Below are positions 1 to 6,500 of a stretch of DNA of 9,637 bases, piece by piece (within the stretch, counting starts at the first letter, position 1; each line of letters begins with the position of its first letter). This DNA comes from Burkholderiales bacterium. GTDB lineage: Bacteria; Pseudomonadota; Gammaproteobacteria; Burkholderiales; Usitatibacteraceae. The DNA lies in assembly GCA_025936275.1 (NCBI GenBank), contig JAICTR010000080.1:1-9637 (forward strand), written 5' to 3'. A model generated the notes under the pieces. It was given only the letters and a program-made list of their open reading frames with translations, searched no databases and was not told the origin of the DNA. The position numbers and the translations under genes were made by a program.

Positions 1-1
1 G

Positions 2-559
2 AGCCTGATGGGCGTGGTCGCGCCGCGCGGCGGCTCGGTGCGCTTCGACGGCGCCGAGATCGCCGGGAAGAAGAGCCACGCCATCGCGCGCTCCGGCATG
101 CAGCTCGTGCACGAGGACCGGCGCGTCTTCGGCAGCCTGAACGTCGAGGAGAACCTCGTCCTCGCCGGGCTCACCGCGCAGAACAAGTGGCCGCTCGAGC
201 GCATCTACGAGATGTTCCCGCGGCTCAAGGAGCGGCGCACCAGCCGCGGCACCGACCTTTCCGGCGGCGAGCAGCAGATGCTCGCGATCGCGCGCGCCCT
301 GATCCGCGATCCCAAGATCATCCTGCTCGACGAGCCGTTCGAGGGCCTCGCGCCGGTGATCGTGAAGGACCTGATGCGCGCCTGCCGCGACCTCGCCGCC
401 GCCGGACAGACGATCGTGCTGGTGGAGCAGAACCTGCCGGCGACGCTCGCCCTCGCGCAGCGCGTCTACATCATCAACAACGGCCACGTGGTGCACGAGG
501 GGCCGTCGCAGGAGATCCGGCAGCAGCCGGAGGTGCTGAACCGGTACCTGGGGGTTTAA
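2..559 (+). CDS. livF: Branched-chain amino-acid-type ABC transporter ATP-binding protein, LivF family (5' end cut off)
   Basis: This is the 3' part of a cytoplasmic ABC ATPase that would energise uptake of branched-chain amino acids or a related substrate together with LivG and the LivH/LivM permeases. The frame is open to the window edge, and its first residues (SLMGVVAPRGGSVRFDG) match the segment just after Walker A, so about 45-50 N-terminal residues including Walker A lie outside. Visible motifs are the ENL segment after the Q-loop, the signature LSGGEQQM (bases 257-280), Walker B ILLDEP and the LVEQN block that replaces the usual H-loop histidine in LivF-type ATPases. The end, NGHVVHEGP...YLGV, is also typical. 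EPFEGLAP replaces the EPSLGLAP of E. coli LivF, and LVHEDRR replaces VPEGRR, so the substrate need not be leucine. The gene converges on rng. Family is secure; substrate is inferred. Confidence 0.88.
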   Translation, partial: SLMGVVAPRGGSVRFDGAEIAGKKSHAIARSGMQLVHEDRRVFGSLNVEENLVLAGLTAQNKWPLERIYEMFPRLKERRTSRGTDLSGGEQQMLAIARALIRDPKIILLDEPFEGLAPVIVKDLMRACRDLAAAGQTIVLVEQNLPATLALAQRVYIINNGHVVHEGPSQEIRQQPEVLNRYLGV

Positions 560-571
560 CCGTAATCAAAC

Positions 572-629
572 CCTGGTACGGGGGTCAGACCCCAAACCAG
601 GCAACGGCGTGAACCGGGGTCCGACCCCC
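572..629. repeat. Head-to-head GGGGGTC-GACCCC palindromic repeat at convergent gene ends
   Basis: The livF/rng intergenic gap carries GGGGGTCAGACCCC at 580-593 and GGGGTCCGACCCCC at 616-629. Each is a near-palindrome, and the two are inverted copies of each other (13 of 14 bases), separated by 22 bases. CCTGGT (572-577) and ACCAGG (596-601) also pair around the first copy. The right copy ends immediately before the rng stop codon. The pair could fold at the 3' ends of both transcripts, but no T-run follows on either strand, so a classical intrinsic terminator is not shown. From memory the GGGGTCnGACCCC motif is a frequent intergenic repeat in beta- and gammaproteobacteria; that was not checked. 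Confidence 0.6.
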
Positions 630-2084
630 TTAGACCAGGACCACGTCGTACTGCTCCTGCATGTACGCCGTCTCCACCCCCATCGAGATGGGCTTGCCGA
701 TGAAGTCGCCGAGCTGCGTGAGGCTCGCGGCTTCCTCCTCGAGGAACACGTCGATCACCTTCTGCGAGGCGAGGATGCGGTACTCCTTCGCGTTGAACTG
801 CCGGTCGGCGCGCAGGATCTCGCGCAGGATCTCGTAGCACACGGTCTGCGCGGTCTTGAGCTCGCCGCGGCCGGCGCACACCGGGCACGGCTCGCACAGC
901 ACGTGCGCGAGGGACTCGCGCGTGCGCTTGCGCGTCATCTCCACGAGCCCCAGTTGCGAGAAGCCGTTCACCGTGACGCGCGTGCGGTCGCGGGAGAGCG
1001 CCTTGCGGAACTCCGCGAGCACGGCGTCCCGATGCTCGGCGCTGTCCATGTCGATGAAGTCGACGATGATGATGCCCCCGAGGTTCCTCAGCCGCAGCTG
1101 GCGCGCGATCGCCTGCGCCGCCTCGAGGTTCGTCTTGAAGATCGTGTCGTCGAAGGTGCGCCCGGAGACGAAGCCGCCGGTGTTCACGTCGACCGTGGTG
1201 AGCGCCTCGGTCTGGTCGATGATGAGGTAGCCGCCGCTTTTCAGGTCCACGCGCCGCGCGAGCGCGCGCTCGATCTCGTCCTCGACCGCGAAGAGGTCGA
1301 AGAGCGGCCGTTCGCCGGTGTAGTGCTCGAGGATCGGCAGCGCCTGGCGCGTGTAGCGCTCGGCGAAGTCGCGCATGCGCGAGAACGTCTCCCGCGAGTC
1401 GATGACGATGCGCTCGGTCGAATCGGTCACGAGGTCGCGCAACACGCGCGCGGCGAGCGAGAGGTCCTGGTAGAGCAGCGCTTGCGGCGCCGCCGTCTGC
1501 GCGGCGAGGCGGATCTGCTTCCAGAGAGTCACCAGGTACTCGATGTCGGCGGCGAGCTCGGCATCCGTCGCGGTCTCGGCGACGGTGCGCACGATGAAGC
1601 CGCCGGCCTCCGTGGGCGGGATCAGCGACTGCACCTTCTCGCGCAGCTGCTCGCGCTCCGCCTCGTCCTCGATCCTCTGCGAGATGCCGATATGGGGATC
1701 CTGCGGCAGGTAGACGAGGAGGCGCCCGGCGATCGAGACCTGCGTCGAGAGCCGCGCGCCCTTGCTGCCGATCGGATCCTTCACGACCTGCACCAGCAGG
1801 GACTGGCCTTCCGAGAGGATCTTCTCGATCGGGCGCTCGGCGCCGTTGCCGTTCCTCGCGGTCCAGATGTCGGCGACGTGGAGGAAGGCCGCGCGCGGCA
1901 GGCCGATCTCGACGAAGGCCGACTGCATGCCGGGAAGCACGCGGCACACGCGGCCCAGGTAGACGTTGCCCACCAGTCCGCGGCTCGAGTCGCGCTCGAC
2001 GTGCAGCTCCTGCACCGCGCCCTGCTCGGTGACCGCCACGCGCGTCTCCTGCGGCGTGACGTTGATGAGGATTTGCTCGTTCAT
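630..2084 (-). CDS. rng: Ribonuclease G (RNase E/G family endoribonuclease)
   Basis: RNase G cuts single-stranded A/U-rich RNA in the cytoplasm, matures the 5' end of 16S rRNA and contributes to mRNA decay. The 484-residue product is close to E. coli RNase G (489) and lacks the long C-terminal scaffold of RNase E. An S1-like RNA-binding domain sits near residues 38-125 (GNVYLGRVCRVLPGMQSAFVEIG), split by the usual insertion. The metal-binding DNase I-like site is visible as VDVNTG (D299) and VDFIDM (D342), 43 residues apart as in RNase E (D303, D346). The zinc-link CPVC is at C400/C403, followed by the GRGELK segment. The ATG start is supported by GGGAG five bases upstream and by MNEQILINVTPQETRVAV, a standard RNase G beginning. 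It lies downstream of maf in the same direction but is separated by a 178-bp gap filled mostly by a repeat element. Confidence 0.96.
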   Translation of the reverse strand: MNEQILINVTPQETRVAVTEQGAVQELHVERDSSRGLVGNVYLGRVCRVLPGMQSAFVEIGLPRAAFLHVADIWTARNGNGAERPIEKILSEGQSLLVQVVKDPIGSKGARLSTQVSIAGRLLVYLPQDPHIGISQRIEDEAEREQLREKVQSLIPPTEAGGFIVRTVAETATDAELAADIEYLVTLWKQIRLAAQTAAPQALLYQDLSLAARVLRDLVTDSTERIVIDSRETFSRMRDFAERYTRQALPILEHYTGERPLFDLFAVEDEIERALARRVDLKSGGYLIIDQTEALTTVDVNTGGFVSGRTFDDTIFKTNLEAAQAIARQLRLRNLGGIIIVDFIDMDSAEHRDAVLAEFRKALSRDRTRVTVNGFSQLGLVEMTRKRTRESLAHVLCEPCPVCAGRGELKTAQTVCYEILREILRADRQFNAKEYRILASQKVIDVFLEEEAASLTQLGDFIGKPISMGVETAYMQEQYDVVLV

Positions 2085-2089
2085 CCGGG

Positions 2090-2094
2090 CTCCC
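2090..2094 (-). promoter_or_regulatory. Ribosome binding site of rng
   Basis: GGGAG on the minus strand stands five bases before the rng ATG. It is one of only two convincing Shine-Dalgarno sequences in the leftward gene run (the other precedes lptE), which fits rng needing independent initiation because its upstream neighbour ends 178 bp away. Confidence 0.65.
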
Positions 2095-2106
2095 GCGGAC
2101 CAAGGC

Positions 2107-2246
2107 GGAAACGCAGATGAACGCAGATCAAGACGCAGATGGACGCAGGAATCGATTCCGCGTCCTCGCTGAATTCCTAGCTATCCGGGATGGCCTCCAT
2201 CAAATCAGCGTTCATCTGCGGCGCCTCTGCGTTCATCTGCGTTTCC
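2107..2246. repeat. 140-bp element with 21-bp perfect terminal inverted repeats built from ACGCAGATGA units
   Basis: The left arm 2107-2127 (GGAAACGCAGATGAACGCAG + A) is the exact reverse complement of 2226-2246. Each arm is made of a short repeated unit: ACGCAGAT appears at 2111, 2121 and 2133, with a truncated ACGCAG at 2143. The right side carries TTCATCTGCG at 2211-2220 and 2232-2241. Between the arms are about 98 bp that include a perfect 12-base palindrome GGAATCGATTCC (2148-2159) and a small inverted pair GATGG/CCATC (2189-2201). No open reading frame of note and no clear target-site duplication is seen. It occupies most of the maf-rng gap, and its lower GC stands out from the flanking genes. 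It resembles a REP/BIME or MITE-like element. From memory, CGCAGATGAACGCAGAT repeats are widespread in diverse bacteria. Confidence 0.75.
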
Positions 2247-2262
2247 AAAGAATTTTGGCCCA

Positions 2263-2868
2263 TCAGGGCACGGTTACCCCGAATAGTCTCAGGAGGTTGG
2301 CCGTCTCGTAAAGCGGCAGCCCCATGACGCCCGAGTAGCTTCCCTCGAGGCGCTCGACGAAGGCCGCGGCGCGTCCCTGGATCGCGTAGCCGCCGGCCTT
2401 GTCGTAGGGCTCGCCCGAATTCACGTAGGAGTGGATCCGCGCATCGTCGAGCGTGGCGAAGGTGACGAGCGATTCGCTCACCGCCACCTCGAAGCGCTGC
2501 TCCTGGCCCACCGCGACCGCGGTGAGCACGCGATGGCGCGTGCCGGAAAGGAGCCGCAGCATGCGCTCGGCGTCGGCCCGGTCCGCGGGCTTGGCGAGGA
2601 TCTCTCCCGCGAGCGCGACGGTGGTATCGGCGGCGAGCACCGGCATGCGCCGCATCCCGCGCCGCATCAGCACGCGATGCCAGGCCGCGCTCGCCTTGGC
2701 GAGCGCCACGCGCCGCACGTAGTCCTCCGGCTGCTCGCCGGGATGCACGCGCTCGTCGGTATCGGGGTCCTGGCGCGGGCCCTCGCGGAAGAGCAGCAGC
2801 TCGAACTTGATGCCGACCTGGCCGAGCAGCTCGCGGCGCCGCGGGCTCCTCGACGCGAGGTAGATCAC
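2263..2868 (-). CDS. maf: Maf family nucleoside triphosphate pyrophosphatase, YhdE (dTTP/UTP) type
   Basis: Maf proteins hydrolyse non-canonical or excess nucleoside triphosphates to the monophosphate plus pyrophosphate in the cytoplasm; the YhdE branch acts on dTTP, UTP and modified pyrimidine nucleotides. The 201-residue product is of normal family length. It opens with IYLASRSPRRRELL (the SxSPRR phosphate-binding motif), carries AADT with the conserved catalytic Asp at D81, SGTRHRVLTAVAV around 108-120, and EPYDKAGGYAIQG (153-165), which marks the YhdE rather than the YceF/m7GTP subfamily. The start is GTG at 2868; its GTGA overlaps the TGA stop of the upstream hydrolase by four bases, and the SRSPRR motif sits at the expected distance. 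Any longer reading of this frame would run inside the hydrolase gene. It is the last tightly packed gene of the leuS operon. Confidence 0.94.
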   Translation of the reverse strand: MIYLASRSPRRRELLGQVGIKFELLLFREGPRQDPDTDERVHPGEQPEDYVRRVALAKASAAWHRVLMRRGMRRMPVLAADTTVALAGEILAKPADRADAERMLRLLSGTRHRVLTAVAVGQEQRFEVAVSESLVTFATLDDARIHSYVNSGEPYDKAGGYAIQGRAAAFVERLEGSYSGVMGLPLYETANLLRLFGVTVP

Positions 2869-3602
2869 GCGTCGGCCGCCTTCACGCCCTCGCGCGTCGG
2901 CGGCGGCGTGAACAGCGTGCGGATGCGCCGCCCGATCGCCTCGGCGCATTCGCGCGGACGGACCTCCAGGGCGTAATGCGGGCCGGGGAAGCGCACGACC
3001 TCTGCGTTGCGGCACACGCGCTCGAGCTCGCGCCGCGCGCTGCGGCCCACCACCTGGTCGCCGTCGAATTGCAGCAGCACGATCGGGATGCGCAGCCCCT
3101 GCAGCTCGTGGGTCACGTCCTCCTCGGCGATGATGCGCAGGCGCTCCGCGATCACGTCGTCGTCGAGCGCGAGGATGGTGTCGTTGAACTCGCGCGACCA
3201 CGCGAGGTGGCGCGGGTCGCGCGTCGCGGGCGGGATGGCGCGCAGCAGCTTCGCGCCCAGGCGCACGATCTCCGGCAGGGCCGCACCCACCGAAGCGAGC
3301 CAGCGCACCGGGTTCCTCGCGAAGGAGCCGCACAGCACGATCGCCTCCACGTGCGGGTCCATCGCCGCCCAGCGCGCCGCGACGAGGCCCGAGAACGACT
3401 CGGCGACGAGGATGTGGCGCGAGCTTTCCGAGGCCTGCGCCGCGGCGTAGCGGCAATAGCCGCGCAGCGATCCCAGCGTCGCGTTGGGATAGCCGATCGC
3501 GCGTGCCGGATGGTGCGCGTTCAGCGCCGCGACGAACGGCTCGCGCAGCGTCGCGTTGCCGTCGAAGCCGGGGAGGAAGAGGATGTCGGGCGGTCGGTTC
3601 AT
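2865..3602 (-). CDS. Alpha/beta-fold hydrolase of unknown substrate
   Basis: This 245-residue cytoplasmic protein (no signal peptide or membrane segment seen) has the layout of a small serine hydrolase. The N-terminus DILFLPGFDGNATLREPF contains the oxyanion-hole strand and loop. The nucleophile elbow is ILVAESFSGLVA, with S69 as candidate nucleophile in AESFSG, a departure from canonical GxSxG. The candidate acid is D180 or D182 (LLQFDGDQVVG), and H209 (FPGPHYALEVRP) is the candidate base. The ATG at 3602 overlaps the rlmH stop as ATGA, and its own stop overlaps the maf GTG, so it is embedded in the operon. Extending the frame upstream would run through rlmH in another frame. The substrate cannot be told; esterase, thioesterase or lyase-like activity are all possible. 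The family call is firm; the triad assignment is inferred from position. Confidence 0.85.
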   Translation of the reverse strand: MNRPPDILFLPGFDGNATLREPFVAALNAHHPARAIGYPNATLGSLRGYCRYAAAQASESSRHILVAESFSGLVAARWAAMDPHVEAIVLCGSFARNPVRWLASVGAALPEIVRLGAKLLRAIPPATRDPRHLAWSREFNDTILALDDDVIAERLRIIAEEDVTHELQGLRIPIVLLQFDGDQVVGRSARRELERVCRNAEVVRFPGPHYALEVRPRECAEAIGRRIRTLFTPPPTREGVKAADA

Positions 3603-4069
3603 TCTCGATGGTAAGGATGGCGCGCGAGGATCGACCACGCGCGGTAGAGCTGCTCGGCGAGCACCACGCGCACGAGCCCGTGCGGAAGCGTGAGGGCGGA
3701 GAGCGACACGAGCTTCTCCGCGCGCTCCTTCACCGCCTCCGAAAGCCCGTCGGCGCCGCCGATGGCGAACGCCGGATGCGTCCCCTCGCGCATCCATCCG
3801 GAGAGCATAACCGAAAGCCCCTGCGTGGAGACGGACCGGCCTTTCTCGTCCAGGGCGAGGAGGGTCGCCCCGGCCGGAAGCGCGGCGAGCATGCGCTCGC
3901 CCTCGGCGGCCATCGCGCGCTCCACCGGCCGTCCCGCGCCGCGTTCCTCGGGCTTCAGCTCCACCAGCTCGATGCGGATCTCGGGCGGCATGCGGCGCAG
4001 GTACTCGCCGAATCCCTCCTGGATCCACCCCGGCATGCGGTGGCCCACGGACAGGACGGTGATGCGCAC
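3599..4069 (-). CDS. rlmH: 23S rRNA (pseudouridine1915-N3)-methyltransferase RlmH
   Basis: RlmH methylates N3 of pseudouridine 1915 in helix 69 of 23S rRNA on assembled 70S ribosomes, using S-adenosylmethionine. The 156-residue product matches the E. coli length (155). It is a SPOUT (alpha/beta-knot) enzyme: the N-terminus ITVLSVGHRMPGWIQEGFGEYLRR is standard, IGGADGLS (103-110) is the glycine-rich SAM loop, and SLSALTLPHGLVRVVLAEQLYRAWS plus the terminal HPYHRE form the trefoil-knot and substrate segment. The start is GTG at 4069, four bases after the rsfS stop, with the GAGGG of the stop region acting as a weak, very close Shine-Dalgarno sequence. The next in-frame ATG (codon 12) would remove the first conserved strand. 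Its stop shares ATGA with the hydrolase start. Confidence 0.96.
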   Translation of the reverse strand: MRITVLSVGHRMPGWIQEGFGEYLRRMPPEIRIELVELKPEERGAGRPVERAMAAEGERMLAALPAGATLLALDEKGRSVSTQGLSVMLSGWMREGTHPAFAIGGADGLSEAVKERAEKLVSLSALTLPHGLVRVVLAEQLYRAWSILARHPYHRE

Positions 4070-4073
4070 GCCC

Positions 4074-4508
4074 TCAGGCGGCCTTGTGCCCGCGGCTCGC
4101 CGCCGCGGCGCGCGGCCGGGCGCGCGGCCGCCGCGCCTGCGGCACCGGCGCGCTCGAATTCACCACCTGGTCGAAGCGCCCCTCGCTCCACAGCTCCTCG
4201 AGGTTGTAGTACTCGCGCACCGCGGGCTGCATGACGTGCGCCACGACGTCGCCGGCATCGACGAGGATCCAATCGCCCGACTCCTCGCCCTCGGTGCCGA
4301 CGATGGTGGAGCCGGACTCCTTGAGCCGCTCGAGCACGTGGCGCGCGAGGGCCTTGGTCTGGCGCGCCGAGTCGGCGCTCGCGACGATGATCCAGTCGAA
4401 GATCGAGGTGACCTTGCGCACGTCGATCGCCTGGATGTCGCGTGCCTTGATGTCCTCGAGCGCGGCGATGACGAGCTTCTTGCGGGCGAGCGTGGTGGGC
4501 TTCTTCAT
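4074..4508 (-). CDS. rsfS: Ribosomal silencing factor RsfS (DUF143)
   Basis: RsfS binds ribosomal protein uL14 on the 50S subunit and blocks joining with the 30S subunit, lowering translation under starvation or in stationary phase. The conserved core is complete: IDVRKVTSIFDWIIVASADSARQTKALA (28-56), GTEGEESGDWILVDAGDVVAHVM (71-93) and QPAVREYYNLEELW (94-107). Total length is 144 residues, longer than the roughly 105-residue E. coli protein, because of a C-terminal tail rich in Arg, Pro and Ala (about residues 118-144). The tail contains an RPRA-RPRA duplication encoded by a 12-base tandem repeat. The ATG at 4508 overlaps the nadD stop as ATGA. The next gene, rlmH, also acts on the ribosome, a pairing conserved across many bacteria. 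Confidence 0.95.
   Translation of the reverse strand: MKKPTTLARKKLVIAALEDIKARDIQAIDVRKVTSIFDWIIVASADSARQTKALARHVLERLKESGSTIVGTEGEESGDWILVDAGDVVAHVMQPAVREYYNLEELWSEGRFDQVVNSSAPVPQARRPRARPRAAAASRGHKAA
4108..4131 (-). repeat. 12-base tandem repeat in the rsfS tail
   Basis: GCGCGCGGCCGG is followed directly by GCGCGCGGCCGC (11 of 12 identical). On the minus strand it encodes the repeated RPRA of the basic RsfS tail. The surrounding stretch is almost pure G+C, so slippage during replication is a simple explanation. Confidence 0.55.
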
Positions 4509-5200
4509 GCGTGGGGGGCCGGGGATCCGGAGGCGGCTTGCGCCTCCCGCTTGCTGGAATAGATGCGGTGCGCGCGCACGAATTCCACCACCGGCTCGGG
4601 CGTGAGGTAGCGGATGGAGCGGTCCTCCCCGGAAAGCTCGCGGATCGCCGTGGAGGAGATCGCGAGCGGCGTCATCCGGAAGGTCATCACCTTGCCGGAC
4701 GGCGCCGACAGCATCTCGCGCAGGTTGAGCGTGATGCGCGGCCAGACCTCGCGCGGGAAGGCGCCCGGCCCCTTGCTCGCCCAGTCCTCGTCGTCGCCAC
4801 GGATCGCCACGGCGAAATGCGCGAGGTCGAGGAGCTCGGACCCGCGATGCCACGTATCGATCTTCGCGAAGGCGTCGCTGCCGATGAGGAAGACGAGCGG
4901 CGCATCCGGGCCGCGCTCGGCGCGGATCTCGGCCAGCGTGTCGTAGGTGTAGGTCTCGCCCTCGCGCTTGAGCTCGCGGTCGTCCACGTCGAGGCGCGGG
5001 TCGCGCGCGACGGCGAGCTTGAGCATCGTGAGGCGCTGCTCGTTCGATGCATGCGCGCTGCGGCCGCGATGGTAGGGAAGTCCCGCGGGAATGAACACGA
5101 CGCGCTCGAGGCGGAAGGCTTCCGCGAGCTCGGTGGCGAGCCGCAGGTGGCCGAAATGGACCGGGTCGAACGTGCCGCCGAAAAGGCCGATCGGGCTCAA
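4505..5200 (-). CDS. nadD: Nicotinate-nucleotide adenylyltransferase NadD
   Basis: NadD transfers AMP from ATP to nicotinate mononucleotide to give deamido-NAD, an essential cytoplasmic step of NAD synthesis. The product is 231 residues with the chosen start. GLFGGTFDPVHFGHLRLA (5-22) holds the (H/T)xGH nucleotide-binding motif, GETYTYDTL (81-89) and LVFLIGSDAF (102-111) line the substrate site, and ISSTAIR (181-187) is the second adenylyltransferase signature. The start is TTG at 5200: TTGA overlaps the proA stop by four bases and places the GLFGGTF motif near the N-terminus as usual. A GTG 12 codons upstream, inside proA, is a less likely alternative. After the normal RIY ending there is a tail of about 17 residues that carries the frame into the rsfS ATG. 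Confidence 0.95.
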   Translation of the reverse strand: MSPIGLFGGTFDPVHFGHLRLATELAEAFRLERVVFIPAGLPYHRGRSAHASNEQRLTMLKLAVARDPRLDVDDRELKREGETYTYDTLAEIRAERGPDAPLVFLIGSDAFAKIDTWHRGSELLDLAHFAVAIRGDDEDWASKGPGAFPREVWPRITLNLREMLSAPSGKVMTFRMTPLAISSTAIRELSGEDRSIRYLTPEPVVEFVRAHRIYSSKREAQAASGSPAPHA

Positions 5201-6495
5201 GTCGTCCGGACCTGCCCGTCGCCGAGCACGATCCACTTCTGCGAGGTGAGGCCCTCGAGGCCCACCGGGCCGCGCGCATGCAGCTTGTTGGTGGAGATGC
5301 CGATCTCGGCGCCGAGGCCGTACTCGAACCCGTCGGCGAAGCGCGTCGAGGCGTTCACCATCACCGAGCTCGAATCGACCTCGCGCAGGAACCGCTGCGC
5401 GTGCGACACATCCTCGGTCACGATCGCGTCGGTGTGCTGCGAGCCGTATCGCGCGATGTGCTCCAGCGCCGCGTCGAGCCCCGCCACCACGGCGATCGAG
5501 ACGATCGGCGCCAGGTACTCGGTCGCGTAATCCTCGGGGGTCGCATCCTTCAGCCCCTCGATGCCGGCCTTCTCGAGGATCCCCTTCGCTTCCGCGTCGC
5601 AGCGCATCTCGACGCCCTTCTTCGCGTAGATGCGGCCGATCTTCGGCAGCGCCTTCGCCGCGATCGAGTGCGCGACCAGCAGGCATTCCATCGTGTTGCA
5701 GGTGCCGTAGCGCTGCGTCTTCGCGTTGTCGGCGATGGCGACCGCCTTCGCGAGATCGGCGCGATCGTCGATGTACACGTGGCAGATGCCGTCGAGGTGC
5801 TTGATCACCGGCACCTTCGCCTCGCGCGCCACGCGCTCGATGAGCGACTTGCCGCCGCGCGGCACGATCGCGTCCACGTAGCGCTCCATCGCCACCAGCT
5901 CGCCCACCGCGGCGCGCTCCGCGGTCGCGACGAGCTGGATCGAGGCTTCCGGAAGTCCCGCGTCCTTCAACCCGATCGCGAGGCAGGCCGCGATCGCCTG
6001 GTTCGACTGCAGCGATTCGCTCCCGCCGCGCAGGATGCAGGCGTTGCCGGACTTGAGGCAGAGCGCGCCGGCATCGGCCGTCACGTTGGGGCGCGACTCG
6101 TAGATGATGCCGATCACGCCGAGCGGCACGCGCATGCGCCCCACCTGGATGCCCGACGGACGATAGGCGAGGTCGCTCACCGCGCCCACCGGATCGGGCA
6201 GGCGCGCGACGTCGCGCAGGCCCTCGGCCATCGCGTCGATCGCCTTCTCCGTGAGCTTCAGCCGGTCGATGAAAGCGTCGTCGCGCCCCTCGGCGCGCGC
6301 CGCCTTCACGTCCTCGGCATTCGCGGCGAGGAGGCCGCGTGCGCGCTGCACCAGCGCATCGGCGGCGGATTGCAGCGCGCGGTTCTTCGCCGCGGTGCTC
6401 GCGCGCGCGAGGGCGCGGCTCGCGGCGCGCGCGGCCTCGCCCATGGCGTGCATCATGGCGCGAAGGTCTGCGGAAACGTCGAGGTCGTTGGGCAT
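5197..6495 (-). CDS. proA: Glutamate-5-semialdehyde dehydrogenase (gamma-glutamyl phosphate reductase) ProA
   Basis: ProA reduces gamma-glutamyl phosphate with NADPH to glutamate-5-semialdehyde, the second step of proline synthesis. It belongs to the aldehyde dehydrogenase superfamily. The 432-residue product (E. coli 417) starts with a helical segment AARAASRALARASTAAKNRAL. It carries VPLGVIGIIYESRPNVTADAG (123-143), the cofactor-domain segment CLKSGNACILRGGSES, and the catalytic cysteine C266 in TQRYGTCNTMECLLV. The C-terminal signature RFADGFEYGLGAEIGISTNKLHARGPVGLEGL (385-416) is intact. The ATG at 6495 lies five bases after the holA stop with no good Shine-Dalgarno sequence, so coupling to holA is likely. 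ATG codons slightly downstream (residues 14, 15 and 18) are possible but less favoured. proB, its metabolic partner, is not in this window. Confidence 0.95.
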   Translation of the reverse strand: MPNDLDVSADLRAMMHAMGEAARAASRALARASTAAKNRALQSAADALVQRARGLLAANAEDVKAARAEGRDDAFIDRLKLTEKAIDAMAEGLRDVARLPDPVGAVSDLAYRPSGIQVGRMRVPLGVIGIIYESRPNVTADAGALCLKSGNACILRGGSESLQSNQAIAACLAIGLKDAGLPEASIQLVATAERAAVGELVAMERYVDAIVPRGGKSLIERVAREAKVPVIKHLDGICHVYIDDRADLAKAVAIADNAKTQRYGTCNTMECLLVAHSIAAKALPKIGRIYAKKGVEMRCDAEAKGILEKAGIEGLKDATPEDYATEYLAPIVSIAVVAGLDAALEHIARYGSQHTDAIVTEDVSHAQRFLREVDSSSVMVNASTRFADGFEYGLGAEIGISTNKLHARGPVGLEGLTSQKWIVLGDGQVRTT

Positions 6496-6500
6496 GGCGA

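Noticed and set aside
572..629. Classical rho-independent terminator between livF and rng
   Set aside because: Stems exist, but there is no run of T on either strand after them, so it is recorded as a repeat only.
556..2103. Longer alternative - strand frame over rng
   Set aside because: Out of frame with the RNase G motifs and dominated by Arg, Ala and Gly; not a gene.
609..2120. 503-codon open frame on the + strand opposite rng
   Set aside because: Its translation is rich in Arg, Ala, Leu, Asp and His without any recognisable domain, and the opposite strand encodes a full, motif-complete RNase G. It is a shadow caused by high third-position GC.
2107..2150. CRISPR array or simple satellite formed by the CGCAGAT units
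   Set aside because: Units are 10-12 bases apart with no spacers of normal size, and there are no cas genes; the inverted copy at the other end shows a palindromic element instead.
2245..2258. CCAAA-GAAT-TTTGG hairpin as a terminator for maf
   Set aside because: The stem is only five base pairs with no following T-run, and it overlaps the end of the large repeat element.
2085..2262. Promoter for rng in the maf-rng gap
   Set aside because: TTGATG and TAGCTA occur on the minus strand but only 14 bases apart, and no other convincing -35/-10 pair is visible.
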